From: Neckera pumila | Lineage: Eukaryota > Streptophyta > Bryopsida > Hypnales > Neckeraceae | Direction of reading: 5' to 3' | Assembly (NCBI GenBank): GCA_963969595.1 | Contig: OZ018408.1 | Coordinates: 46,129,022-46,193,021 of the forward strand | Length of the DNA stretch: 64,000 bases | In this document: in pieces, positions 34,590-46,890 of the stretch | Layout: every line of letters starts with the position of its first letter | Numbering within the stretch: position 1 is the first letter of the stretch | Notes under the pieces: generated by a model | Told to the model about the DNA's origin: nothing | Databases searched by the model: none | What the model saw: only the letters and a program-made list of their open reading frames with translations | Position numbers and translations under genes: made by a program

Positions 34590-35524
34590 ATTTATAACCT
34601 CATTTTTGCAAATCCAATTTTAAAGTAGAATTCCTTTGGGGGAAAATGGAATTTGGGGCAAGTATTTATTTTTGTTGTGATTTTTTGAATTTTTTTTTGG
34701 AAGATAAAAAAACTTATAATCTTCAAGGGAATTTAGTTTATTTTGCAATTGGTGTCCAATAACAAAAGTTATGCCCAAATGAGCTCAAAATAGAAGAGAG
34801 GGGGCATAAAAAAAATTTGCATAACTTTGGAATTTTTCTTAATTGTTTTTTTCAAAGATTATATTTTTATCTATTTGAAAAGCTTTGATTAACTTTGTTT
34901 GGATATTTTATGAGAAAGTTATGGACAATCTTGTTTTTTGGGCAATTAGAGCATCTTTGTGAAAAAATAACTTGTAGAGTTTGTTTCAGAATGTAATTTT
35001 TTTGCAATTTTCCAAAAAAAAAGGTTCTACATGGTTTAATTTGCTTGCTAGAACAATCTCACAATTAGGATTCGTGCATTTTAATTCCATCTAAAAGATA
35101 TTAATATTTTAGATTTTCTTACTATCTCATACCTACTTCTATTTAAATAATTTTTTAAGGAATGAAAATTAAGTTTTTTTGAAGTTTATTTTTTTCCTAG
35201 ACTCTCAACTCAATTTTCCACTATAAAAATTTAAAGCTCAAAACTTTATATTGCAAAGATATAAAGTAAAAAATGTTTAAATTCAAAAATCTAATCCCGC
35301 AATGTGTTGAAAAACTTGTTTTTTTCAATTTAAACGCAGATATCTTGCAATTTGTGCGTTCAAAAATTTTGAAATTTTTGCCACACAATTTCATACTAAT
35401 TAGTTGTAAGATCCTATGGTTATATGTGCAAAAAAAACAATTTTCAAATGTTTTTACTCTTTGCTATAGAAATGACAATTTTTGAATGTCTTTTGGCAGA
35501 GAAAAGGCCTTGGTCCTTTAGGAG
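34590..35524 (-). mobile_element. TTAA-flanked non-autonomous element, family P2, reverse copy, 935 bp
   Basis: TTAA at 34586-34589 and 35525-35528. The right end GGCCTTGGTCCTTTAGGAG is the reverse complement of a P2 start. Interior landmarks match 48639-49556 in reverse: a CCTTTGGGGGAAAATGGAAT block near the left end, AGTTATGGACAATCTTG, AACAATCTCACAATTAGG, TCATACCTACTTCTATTTA, and TGTAAGATCCTATGGTTA. The frame at 35273-35485 is a by-product. Confidence 0.7.
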
Positions 35525-35528
35525 TTAA

Positions 35529-35826
35529 AGAATAAAAAAATCTAAAAAAATCACCATGTCAAGGGAAACTCATTTCAAATCCATTCCAACAAATTTTACT
35601 CAAAAAGTGACAGTGTTTTGCTTGAAATTGAATTTAGAAGGAATTTTTAATTTTCCTTTCAAAATTTATAAAAAAATATTGGTGATAGCAATGGTGAATC
35701 TAACCATATGGATGGAATCTCCAGCTCAAATTCTACAACCTTTATTGTATGTCACCTCAAAAATATTCTTTCAAATACCAATTTATGATGATTTTTCTCA
35801 AATCGTGAATTCTGGACGTTTAGGGG
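35529..35826. mobile_element. Possible remnant of another TTAA-flanked element
   Basis: Ends TGGACGTTTAGGGG|TTAA (TTAA 35827-35830), the terminal signature of the P families, but starts directly after the P2 copy without a matching left end. It may be the right part of an older element into which the 34590-35524 copy inserted. Confidence 0.4.
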
Positions 35827-35830
35827 TTAA

Positions 35831-38773
35831 AGATAGGAAAAGAAATACAATATGAAATTGGACATAATTAGTTGATTTCATCTTCATGCTTCTATGGTAG
35901 AGCCACCCATTCCCGACCAATGACCCATTCTGGACCTATTAGCTTAGAATGTTTTTTTTTCCTTTTGAAGGTTGGAATTCATAAATACATGACACATGTC
36001 CCAAGTTGTGAGAAAGAAAGTAGAAAATAATGATTAGGAAAAAAGTTGTTGAATGATCGGAATTGGAAGAGTCTAGAGGTTGTGGCCATGGATCTAGAGC
36101 ACTTTTTGCCTCCCAAAATTGTAGTAATTTAAGATCAAGCAATAAAATTACTAGTCCTTGTCATTTCTTTGCAATCCTTGTCATTTCTATCAATATACCT
36201 CTAAAAATATTTGTTTTGCCTTCACTACTTCAGATCATGTTGGAATTTCTTATTCGGTCGACTATGGGTGGCTCTACCTTATATCTCTTGATGTATAAGC
36301 AATGATAATATCCTTACAAATAATTGCAATCCTATACTAGTAAACTCAAATCTTCAATCAAATCAAATTTTTCAATAAATTTTCATATGCATATGCATTC
36401 ATTTAAATTTGACAATTGACATTAGAGGTCTATGACCACATTTCTAAGTTTAGTGATATAGAAATTTTCATTATACAATAACATTCTATATAATAAAATA
36501 CTTCTATTTTGAAATATTCAGATTTTTTAAGCATATTCTGTATTTGATACAAACTTTCTAAACTTTCTCTTCAAACTTTCATGGTAATTTGAAATTTTTG
36601 AAACAAAACTAAAAATTTTACGGCATATACTAGACATGTAACTTCATCTTTGAAAATAAAAATGAACAATTTTTACTCATAAATAGCAGCAAAATGGAAG
36701 ATACAAAGTGGTGGTTTGACTACATGGTCATAGACTGCATCCTTGGGTTAAAGATTAAAACTAATCAAATCCATTCTTGCCTCCTAAAGTGACATGTATT
36801 ATCGAGAGCAATTCATCTACTTATACACTTGATTGTCCTTCAATTAGCAAGCGAAGCAAGTATGGAATGGAATTGTCTAAATCTTTTTGAATATTGCTCT
36901 ACAACCTCCCGCAATGAATGTTTGCATAAAAAATTGATAGCGATGAAAATGACCAAATATAGATTTGGCTCTTATATATGAGATCTCTCTTAAAACTCTA
37001 AAGTAATATGAACTAAAATCAAGCAATTATTTAAAAGTATGTTGTAATAAAAATTGATAATAATAAAATATCCATTGCAAAATGTTCAACCCTAGCACAT
37101 TGAAATTAGGGCATAATTTTTGCAAACAATACTTAGACTTCACCTAAAGTCATATACAATCTATTGATATGTGACTAGAAAGTCAAAATTTCATGAACAT
37201 TCAAGTGTCGCATAACCATGAAATTTGTTCAAAAATAGCTCATCCTACCTTATACATCTCCCAAAAATCACACTCCATGTAGCATACCGCTTAGAGTGAG
37301 GCAAATAATATCTTCTACCTTAAGTTGGTAAATTGTTAGTGTGACAATTTCATATCCATTTACATTGCTGTTGTGGAACCAAGAGCCATTCTTTTCATGC
37401 TCACAAATTTGTAGCTTCAAGAATCATTGCAATACCTTGTAAATTTGTCATATATGTAAGAAATTTAATTCTTGGAACATTCTTCCGGAGAATGTGATTC
37501 CTTAATAGAATGCCCCCTTTGGTGGGATTTTAAGGCAACTTTTTGGAATTGTGTTGTAAGATCAAATAACTGAGTATATAACTTACAATCTCATTTCAAA
37601 CAAAAATCATAGTCAACCACATTGCGCAACAAGAAACCAAAACAGCCACAAGTGATTCAAGCAAATATGGAGTGTCTAGCATAATGCTTTCTACAATGTT
37701 AAAATAATTTCATTTAAATAAGATTCAATATTTCTATAGTTTTTTTTATTAACAAATTGTTTTCTCTTCAAAAGTGACTGTTAGTAGAAAGCTTCACATC
37801 TTCACGGCTCTTCAGTTTTCAAGTATAACATTCCAAAGATATTTAACTCCACATGTAGTAAATTTGAAATTGTCCTTTGGAGACAATGATAGTAGCATTG
37901 AATATTTGACTAGAGGTATTTGGGTTGCTGATGACTTTGGTTGATGTGAAAGTTTGCAAGAGAATGTAATCTAGTGAGAGTTGTTTTATTGGCTTTGTAA
38001 ATAAAATGTGACACTTTAGATATAATGTGGATGTGGATTTGCATTTGGGTAAATCTAATTTTACATGGTCTCTCACAAGCATTACAAAACAATGGTTTGT
38101 AAAGTATAAAACATTGGAGACTAACAAATCTTATTACGGAGTACTAGTCTTTAAAAAGAACCCTTAGACAATTGAATCTTAATTCACCTCATACACAAAA
38201 AATTGAATTCATATCTAGATTCAATCCTTACTTCTCATATAATGCAAGGATAGAAAGCATGCCCCTAATCACAAAATGTCATCATGATGAATGCCATAAC
38301 ATGTTGAAAATTATTCTCTTTACCAAAAATGTAAAAATTGCCATCCAATTTATATTGATATAGAATAAAAGTCCTATTTAGGATAAGTACATACCTCTCA
38401 TTTAAGGATATGACACATAATAATTTACTTAAGTCTTTTCATAAATGAAAAGTACTCAAAAATGCAAATATTAAGGACAGCCTCTCGACATGTAGTTGCT
38501 TACTAAACATTAAAGGCCTCTAAATCCTCTGAAATTACGGGTTCCTTTTCAACGTTTATAACCTTGTGAAGTTTATAGAAGGCCCGCTTTAGAGAAATTC
38601 ACCACAACCAAGACTAAGTATGCCGCCAAGGAAGGAAACAAGTTACACTTGAACATGACCTAAATAGTTTTACCAGAGTTGAAGTACTTACAAGAGACTT
38701 TTGAGACCCTCACCTAAATCTCATACACTCTTACTGTGATTGCTAATAAGCTCAAAAATGAAGTGGAAATAAA
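35831..38773. other. AT-rich spacer downstream of TGD2
   Basis: Short frames at 35939-36142, 36063-36305, 37843-38127 and 38172-38363 lack motifs. No gene or element boundary was recognised. Confidence 0.45.
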
Positions 38774-41700
38774 CTATTCAGTGACAAGCCGACTTAATGA
38801 CTCGATCAGCTGCTTCAAATTGCTCCTGGTCTTTGCGTCCCCAGTCACCCCACTTACATCCCGGCTAATGCTCTGCACATGCCAAATCAAATGCATTTGT
38901 GATGGGACGCAACTAAAGGTTTTGCCAAACTATACGGAGACGAGCAATACCACTTCCATCAAGGCTAATCTACAAGTCATGAATAATAAATTAAAAAAAC
39001 TCTTCCTTTTCTCTATTTCATAGACTTCCATGCAATGGAGCTCAAAGAAAGAACAACACTTGCTTCCTCATTGCCTTGTCATCTTCCATGTGCTACTCAA
39101 GGTGCCTAAACCATATCCAAATGAAAAACAGGGACTCCTCAACCTTATTTGCCATTCCTCTAGTGTGGTAAACAAATAGAAAACAATTACGTTAATAGAC
39201 CAATGACATGCTTCCACTTCATCGCCTTTCCTCTAGAATTCCACTCGAGTGGTAAGCCTGTAAGTTAACTTGTTGCTCATTCTAAAGAGTTATTTAGAAA
39301 ATCAATGAAGACTAACGTTTAAAAAAATAAACCAGCTGCAAAGAAGATGAAACAACACGAAGACTCACCTCTGCATGCTGTAAAGTTTTGGTTAACGTGG
39401 ACACAGAGTCTCGCAGTAGCTCCATGTTTGCCGAGGTCAGCACTATTTTGTTCAAATTACTGCAGAGATAGAGCTCAGAATTCAAAACCAGGATTGAATC
39501 GATTCAGGATTGAGCAACTGATTTCAAACAACTGTGCTACAAACGCGTACCCATAATGCCAATGCAGAATTTTGAAGCCGATTACAAATCAGAGTTTCAA
39601 GAAACGCAACCAATCAAATTTTAAGAGCACAAACTTATCTTCAAGGTGAAGGTAAAATTCCAGTTCTGGATTTTGAAATCTAAAACTTTGGTTGCTATAT
39701 ATCTTTTAGCATATTTAGAATGAACGGGTAAAAAAATTCGAGCGTAGGACAAACATGATGATGTTCAAGATCCTATAGTTGAACTTTGCAGAGTAGGTAT
39801 CAATAATATTAGATTTTGCAGAGCAGTTTAAAAGATCAATTTTTGGTTGGAAGTTGAAAATGGCAATTGCATTGCATTATTTATGTAGAGGCTGGATAGT
39901 ACTAACTTCCGAATCATATTTGATAACCATGTCGTTAATTACCATTACCAAGCCCAAAGGTACATCGCCAAAGGAAAGAGAGAAAAAGATCAGGCACCAA
40001 ATACCTCAAGTCGCGTCCTGCCTCTGCAGCAACCTGTGTCAAATTCTCGAAGTCCCTGAGGAGACTACCCTCTCGCACTTCTTTCAGCAACGGTTCCATG
40101 TCACCGGCCATGGACTGGACCTGCACAGCCCACCTCCATGATGTCATTTAATGTAGCAGATGACGAACCTGACCCCATCTCCAATATTAAACCCTGTTGC
40201 CCACAGCAACTAATTAGCAAGTTGGGTGAAAGCATGACTTGGCTAAATGTCTATGGCCACTCATATTTGATGGAAATGGAATTGTCTACTTCAATCGTGA
40301 TCTAAACTCCCACTTTAAATGATTGAATAAGACATTCTTACATAATGATAAAAAATGGGCTTGGTTCTCGTAACCGAAGTAATCTCTCCACAGCTCAATA
40401 GTGATCTCCCAATGAAAGCAGCGATACATATGGTCTAAGATGCTTAAAAAGTGATACAAACAGAATCCACTTACCTATTATGGGGTTTTGAAGAATTGCA
40501 TTGAGAAGGTCAATAGTGACCAAACATCCTAACATGACATACAACAGATATACAGTTCTTTATATCTCCCAAAAATCACACTCGTACATATTGGTTTAAG
40601 TGCTTAAAATGACGCAAACCAAAATGCTCTTCCCTATTTGGGAACTTTGCGGGACATAACAAACACAGTGCTGATCGAATATGTCTGAATTCTACTCTTG
40701 CAATGCATTGCATACGAGAATTGTGTTTACCTTCAAGAGCAGGGGTCTGGCCTCTTGGACGGCGTCGCCGAGACGTGCAGCCATGTCAGCAAAGCGCTCG
40801 ACGCCAAGGGAATCAATTTGGCGAGCGAGTTTGGTACAAATCCCAACCAATTCATCCAAGCTCACGCCCTGCTCTCCCTTGATCCTCTCCCTGTACACTG
40901 AATTTGTTAAAAGTGCACGTGACATTCAAAAAGTGCACATTCAGCATAAATTCTTATCAAGCACAAAAATGATATTAAGAGAAGAGGTGAACAGCCCTCT
41001 ACCCATTCTAGCTTTAATTGCCATGTCAGAAGCACAATGGATGTGATAATACTCGGTTTCACAACCTTCAATTCAGCAAGTACAGCAAACTTTGTTGAAT
41101 TGAAAACTTGCGGAATAGAGTTTTCAGTCCAACAAAGTTTCTTGGCTCATGGAACTGAGAAGTGCGAAACGCACTATTGAAGGTTTTATGGCTGGAATGG
41201 AATAATAAGGCAGAAAAAGTGCCAATGACTCTGCACATTTGGTGTACTGCAAGGTCTCCAATCACCATACAGGTGAACTTTGAACATTACCCTAAAACAA
41301 AATAGAAACTTGCACCATCTAAAATTTTGCACATTTATTGTGTTTAAGCTAAAAGAAACTATTGCAAAAGATAACAGTCAATAGATCAAGTATTTTCACT
41401 ATTAGCACAATTCAAAGCCTACCTAATGGAGCCTCTAATGTACTTTATGGTTAATGGAGCCTCCGCCTTACCTGTCACATACAATCAGTCCCTCGGTGGG
41501 GCACTCGGGATCCAAGGGCCCAACTGTGGGCTTGGGAATGGGCAGTCGCGGCGTGACATCAATCAGTGTTTCACTAATGAGCCCACTTTGATTGACCACC
41601 ACCAACGCATTGCGAGGCACCACAATCCCCGCGTCCGAAAGCTCCGCCACCACGTCGATTTGTTGCAAACTCGGCCGCACCTGCACAAGGAGTAATTGCA

Positions 41701-42994
41701 CACAAAATGCCTTGCCCATCACATTTCAAAAAGCCTCAAATGCATAACACTCATGACCATCTTCCTCAGCACTATTCATGGAAATAAAACTCTCTAGTCT
41801 TTTGAGCTCATGATAGACCTTGCAATGCCACACTCCCAATTGCTTAGAATCTTTTTGGCTCCATATGCCAAGCCTACATAACCAGGTCTCTTTAGGGATT
41901 GAATTCTATTTCAATTTGATTCTACAGTGGTTTGACAATTCCCTAGAGTGGAGAAAGTTGCACATTCCCACCCTGCTCTACAATGTCAAAACCCTAAACC
42001 AAAGTCTAGATCCTTTTTGAGCGGCGTCAACACCCTTGTGAAAAAGACGATACGCCCCTACCTACATAACATTCCTACAAGACATTCTTGAGCAGTAGTG
42101 GTATAGCACCTTTAGAGAACACTCCAAACTAAGAGTTATGCACAGCAAAATCATGCCAAGATCCAGCAAATCCAGCAAAATTGAACACAATTTGGCATAA
42201 CAGCGACTCTTTCTCATGTCATGTCAATTCAGAGGGTGCTCAACAAGGACCCAAGGGTGCTCATCCAGAATGTTACGTAAGCCTCATGCATGTTCGCCAC
42301 AAAGAATGCCAGGCATTTGAGGCTTTTCCTAGTTTCCATTTAAAATTTGTTCAAGAATGTAGCAAGTGAAGGCAAAGAAGAGGAGCATGTCTTTTTTTGG
42401 AATGTTGTAAGGAATCACCACTCAGGCCCTGACCTGCACGACCATGCCGACGTCGACGCCGCGGATGCGCACGGGCGTACCGACGGTGATGCCCTGCGCT
42501 TGCTGAAACTCAAACACCGCCTCGTACTTGCGCGTCTGCGCGCGGATCTGCTTCCCTTTCGCCCACACCAGCGTGATGACCAACACGAGCATCCCGCTCA
42601 TCACGAACAGTCCCACGCCACCCTCCCACACGCTGCGCCTCCCGAATCCGAAGTTGCTCAACGGGCCTAGCGCTTGTCGCCAGATGGCACCCGGAAGACT
42701 CAACAGACCCCTCTGCTGTTCCTTTGGAGACGACGACGAAGCCTGGTCGCTGCTGCTGCTATTGTTCGTCACTTTGGCCTTAATTGCGCCATTCGAGGAA
42801 GAGTACACAAGCTCATACACGAGCTTCCGCCTGCGCCGTAACCCCAATCCCGCTAATCCCGTAATCCCTCGGTGCTCTTGAAACCCAAATCCACTACAAC
42901 ACGCCACACGCGCTGCCAAAACGCCACAGCTGGAGTTCGCCATTGAGAGCGTGTGAGAGAGGTCGATTCCTGGTACTACTCCTGACCTCGCCAT
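38774..42994 (-). CDS. TGD2: TGD2, chloroplast inner-envelope lipid transporter subunit, six exons
   Basis: TGD2 is the MCE/MlaD-domain, phosphatidate-binding subunit of the TGD1-TGD2-TGD3 ABC transporter that brings ER-derived lipid into the chloroplast. Exons on the minus strand are 42434-42994, 41472-41680, 40731-40890, 40005-40120, 39369-39459 and 38774-38872. All introns are GT-AG and phases agree; the product is 411 aa, or 394 aa from the Met at 42943, which looks more like a transit-peptide start (MANSSCGVLAARVACC). Exon 1 has the transit region, GFGRRSVWEGGVGLF, one membrane segment (VMSGMLVLVITLVW) and the MCE signature QGITVGTPVRIRGVDVGMVV. Exon 2 has IVVPRNALVVVNQSGLI, and GPLDPECPTEGLIVCDR; exon 3 GVSLDELVGI; exon 4 SMAGDMEPLLKEVREGSLL; exon 6 SISRDVSGVTGDAKTR and LKQLIESLSRLV. 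These match Arabidopsis TGD2 (381 aa) end to end. It looks functional. Confidence 0.95.
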
Positions 42995-43081
42995 GGGGAT
43001 GGATGACTACAAACCCTAACCCAATTACCAATGCATCAATACTCTCCGAATTTTCGCAGTTCAGGGAAATTAGTAACAAGA

Positions 43082-43495
43082 CTAGTCACCGTCGGAGTCC
43101 GAATCCCTCACAGAAGTGTCGCTTGGCTCAAATATATATACCAAGTCATGGCATATCCCTACCATATGCTGGCGAGCGGCAACCCAGATGGCACACCCTA
43201 AGAAAAGAATTCCCAAACCAAAACGCTCCGTTCGAGACGATCCTTGAGTTGCGAAACGAGAAATCTTAGAAAGTGAAAGCAGATCGAGGTTGATGTCGGT
43301 GAAGTGGTGGAGCACGAATTCAAGAGTATGAGATTGTGGAATTGGGAGCGTTTCAGTCAGGGATTGGGTTGCGGGAGTAGGGGTACGGGAGGTTGACGAT
43401 GATGATGATACTGTTCCATTGCGAAAATGAACCTGTTGGTGGTGAGGGACAAGCTTACTCTCCAGCAATAGAACAATTTGTTTTTTGTAAAACAC
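43082..43495 (-). CDS. Hypothetical 137-aa frame with one membrane segment, upstream of TGD2
   Basis: Open frame on the TGD2 strand ending 87 bp before the longer TGD2 start. It has a Ser/Thr/Pro-rich N-terminal part, a hydrophobic stretch FGLGILFLGCAIWVAA (about residues 92-107) and an acidic end DSDSDGD. A CACCAACAG acceptor-like site at the VHFRNG position suggests it could be a 3' exon, with 43511-43732 as a candidate upstream piece, but no donor I tried keeps the frame. It may instead be TGD2 5' leader or promoter. No family recognised. Confidence 0.3.
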   Translation of the reverse strand: MFYKKQIVLLLESKLVPHHQQVHFRNGTVSSSSSTSRTPTPATQSLTETLPIPQSHTLEFVLHHFTDINLDLLSLSKISRFATQGSSRTERFGLGILFLGCAIWVAARQHMVGICHDLVYIFEPSDTSVRDSDSDGD

Positions 43496-43510
43496 AGTGC
43501 GGGACGTTTG

Positions 43511-43732
43511 TCATGGAATTTGGCTACAAAATTGCCACTTTGCAGTTGGCATCGGGGATAGACGGAGACGGAGGGTGATGTGGAATTTGCCGGCGTGAGC
43601 TGGATGTTCTGTCAGCAGGTAGTTCGAGGTGGGAGCACCCATAACCGTCCGTTTAAGAACTCGTTTCCATGGGGGCTTGGAGGGGTCCAGAACTGGATCT
43701 CCAGGCTCTAGCGTTGCAAAAAGTGCAAACAT
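43511..43732 (-). other. Higher-GC open stretch, 73 codons, unknown
   Basis: Minus-strand frame with PGDPVLDPSKPPWKRVLKR and APTSNYLL; composition is protein-like and GC is above the spacer level. It could be the 5' exon of a gene continuing into 43495, or unrelated. No family recognised. Confidence 0.25.
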
Positions 43733-43875
43733 CGCTGGACGGATCGGAGCTTTGACTGGAGGTTTTTTTCTAAAACTCTACGTCAGATGAACATTTCTAA
43801 AAAATTTCCCTGCAATTGCCCGTGGTCAGCCTGGATCCCCCCTCCAGTTCCGGCCTCCATGGAAACTGGCCCTAA

Positions 43876-44284
43876 GGGCCTGTTCGCATGCAGGCACCGG
43901 ACCAGAGGTGGAGCTCCAAGCGTGGAGCTCCGAGGTCCGGTCCTGGGCACATCTTGCTTCCGGATACGCACTGGTTCTCAATTGAGAATTTCCTCTTTTT
44001 TATAACGTTTGGAATTTAGTGGCGTGTGGCAACCAATGAATGAGGCAAGCCACGGAAGCAAGTCTTGGAATAGGTGAGACAAGGACACAAAAGGAGTAAA
44101 CTTTTAGAAAAATAGTAAGTCGGGTTGATGGAAAGAAGAGTGGGCCTAAAAATCCTACATTCAAGGACGGAAGAGAATGGGAAGAACCGGAGCTCCATAT
44201 CGGAAATCAAGTTGTGAAAGTGTCCATGCGGACCCCTTGTGCTTGGTTGAAGAGCAGGTTGGGTCGCCCCATGCGAATAGGCCC
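43876..44284. mobile_element. Tourist-type (PIF/Harbinger) MITE, 409 bp, TAA target duplication
   Basis: GGGCCTGTTCGCATG at 43876-43890 and CATGCGAATAGGCCC at 44270-44284 form 15-bp inverted ends with one mismatch. TAA flanks both sides (43873-43875 and 44285-44287). The GGGCCTGTT start and 3-bp TAA duplication are classic for Tourist MITEs. It lies about 0.9 kb upstream of TGD2. Confidence 0.9.
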
Positions 44285-44287
44285 TAA

Positions 44288-45966
44288 ACCATGCTGTGCA
44301 GACTATGGAGCCGGTGTGAAAAGTAAGTTAATCCATAAATGACACCGCAACCATTTTTTGGTTGATGAATTAGAGAGAATCCTTGTATATAGGACAGAAG
44401 TGCAATTATTCATCTTCCAAATTTTGTGTGGAATATGAACAATAGTTTGACCTCCATTGAGCACTTTTGGTTTTTTAAAAGTAGATGATGTCATATAGTG
44501 CCAAAAGGGATGATTTCCATGGGCACTAGTCCGATGTTCAAGGATTAAGTGGACAGAATGGAAGGCAAATGAGAGAGTAAAAGATGCCAAACAAAAATTC
44601 TTGAATTTTAAAAATTGCTTTTAGAAAGCTTGGTCAAAGTGCAAAGACAAAAAACACCCATTGCCCATTCTCAGAGGCCCCATTTTTGAATAGTATCTAC
44701 TTCCACATACAGCCCGCAATTGTCAGGAAACCACTTAATTACTATAGCTTGGTTGCCTAATGAGTGGATTGGGATATTGCGGCATGAATGAATGAAGAAA
44801 ATTCATATCAAATACAAATAAACTCAAAAGATATGAAATTTTTGCCACATATGTATATTATAGTGCAGAACATCAAATTATAAACCAAAGTTATCTTATC
44901 ATTCTAAAATTAGAAAATCAACAAACCATGAGTATAGGCCTAAAGTTGATATTGCTATAAAATCAATTTTCCAAAATTTTGTAGATTGAAAATTTTGAAA
45001 TTCAATTTCATTAATTGGACTCAGATTCAAAAAACATCATTTTTGTAGCTAAAATTCACACCAAGAGAAAATAGCAAGAAATGGCCCAAATATAATACAA
45101 AGGTGATTCATGGATTGAGCATCTTCTTCTTTAGTAAAATCAATAAGACCGTAATGAGGGACTTTGCAATACTATTCACTAAAAATGTACTCACGTACCT
45201 TCCAAATAAATAAATTGGATTGAAAAACATTTTTTTCCATCCTATAGTGCCATATGAAGTCATCCATCTGATACTAAGTATTTGCAACATTGCTACAGGA
45301 TTACCCTTGTAAAGATGCGGACCACATAACCAAGATAGGCATCAAAATTTTCCAGTTATTGAAACAATAGGTGCATTCTCTTTTTCTATAGTCACTAGTG
45401 AATTCATTGGACCACTTTGGTCCACAACAACCTTAAGGAGTTAAGGTAGAAATGCCTAAAATTGTTAAATGAAGCTAATGTATATAGATGGAGTCAAATT
45501 TACTATTAGATGTTATTTTTTTCTTGTAGAATAATGAAAATCATAGTTTTTTCAAATAGAGAGAGTGAATTATTGTATTTTCTATAAATTTTCAAAGTAA
45601 AACTTTAAAATGTTCTATAGAAACAAGTTTAAAGTGCCTTCAAAAAGATTTAAAATCATTTACTAAAGACCCCAAATCATTAGTTCTTGCAACCATATTG
45701 CATCTTGTAAAGTTGGAGACATTCATTCAAATGGTTTAACTCCCAAAAGATGCCGCGAACTAGAGTGGTCCAATGGATGACAAGAAATCCTCCCTTATAA
45801 GACAAAAGTGTAATTGTTCATCCTTGGATTTTGTGCAAAAAAGAGAAATCTTACACAATAATTTGACCTCCAATGCATACTTTTGTTTTTTCTAAAGTCG
45901 ATGATTGACATTGTTTATATCAAAAAGGATGATTCCACGGTGACCAAATTGTCCTAATAGGCTTAT
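44288..45966. other. AT-rich spacer, nothing recognised
   Basis: Start of a ~17-kb gene desert. Frames at 44303-44590 and 45108-45290 are unsupported. Text near 44400-44540 resembles 45780-45920 in the same direction (GACAAAAGTGTAATTGTTCATC, TTTGACCTCCAATG, GATGATT blocks), so an unnamed dispersed repeat is present. Confidence 0.45.
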
Positions 45967-46886
45967 CCTCTAAAGTCCTAAAGCCATTTTTTGTCAAAAA
46001 TCACTCAAAATTGCCAATTTTAGTGCAAAAAGAAAAAAAATTAAAATGGCTTTTCTTTCATACAATATCTAACCTTAGAATCTTGCAATAAACTAATATG
46101 AGAATGTGTGGAAAAATTTTCAAACACTTTGACTACATAGATTGCAAGATATATGCATTCAATGTAATGAAATCATATTTTGGCACTAAAACAAACTAGT
46201 TTATGAGACTTTAAATCTTCTTAACTTAAAAGTTTTACACTACAGATTTTGAAATAAAAGTTTCTATCATGAAGAATTGAAATGAAAATATATCAAAATT
46301 AAAAGTTACAAAAATAACATGATTTTCATTCTTTAGAAAATTGTTAAGTAAAAGAAGGTATGTAATAGAGGGAAAATATAAATGATTCATACTACTAAGA
46401 TGGAATTAAAACACACTAATGCCAATGGTGAAATTGTTCTAATAATCAAATTAAATTTAACTCTGTAGAACTTTTTATTTTGAAAAATGTGAAAATTGAA
46501 TTCAAAAATAAATCTCATGTGTGATTTTGTCTAAATGATGCTCTAATTGCTTACAATATAAGATGCTTTGTAACTTTCATATCACAAATCCAAATCAAAA
46601 TAAAAGCTTCTTATATAAACAAAAGTACAATTTATAAGAGAAAAATTTTAAAAATTTATTTTTAATTTTGTATATTTCTTTTTTGCCTATCAAGTTCAGT
46701 ATTGGGCTTATTGTGGTATAACATTTGCTCCCAATACCAATTGAAAATAAAAATATAATCCCATAAAGTTGATAAGTTTTTATATCTTCTGAAAAAATTT
46801 CAAAATATTCCACCAAAAATTGAGCTAATAGGAACCTATCCAAAATCCAATTTATCTTTCGAGGACACAACGGGACTTTATGAGAG
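45967..46886 (+). mobile_element. TTAA-type non-autonomous element, family P2, older copy, 920 bp
   Basis: Left flank TTAT (a degraded TTAA) and right flank TTAA (46887-46890). Start CCTCTAAAGTCCTAAAGCC; end ACGGGACTTTATGAGAG. The interior follows 48639-49556: AAAAATCACTCAAAATTGCC, GGCTTTTCTTTCAT, TGCAAGATATATGCATTC, GATGGAATTAAAACACACTAA and CATCAAAATCCAATTTATC-like blocks. Confidence 0.65.
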
Positions 46887-46890
46887 TTAA

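Noticed and set aside
42347..42881. Plus-strand frames over TGD2 exon 1
   Set aside because: Shadows of the GC-rich exon; the minus-strand frame has clear TGD2 motifs and splicing.
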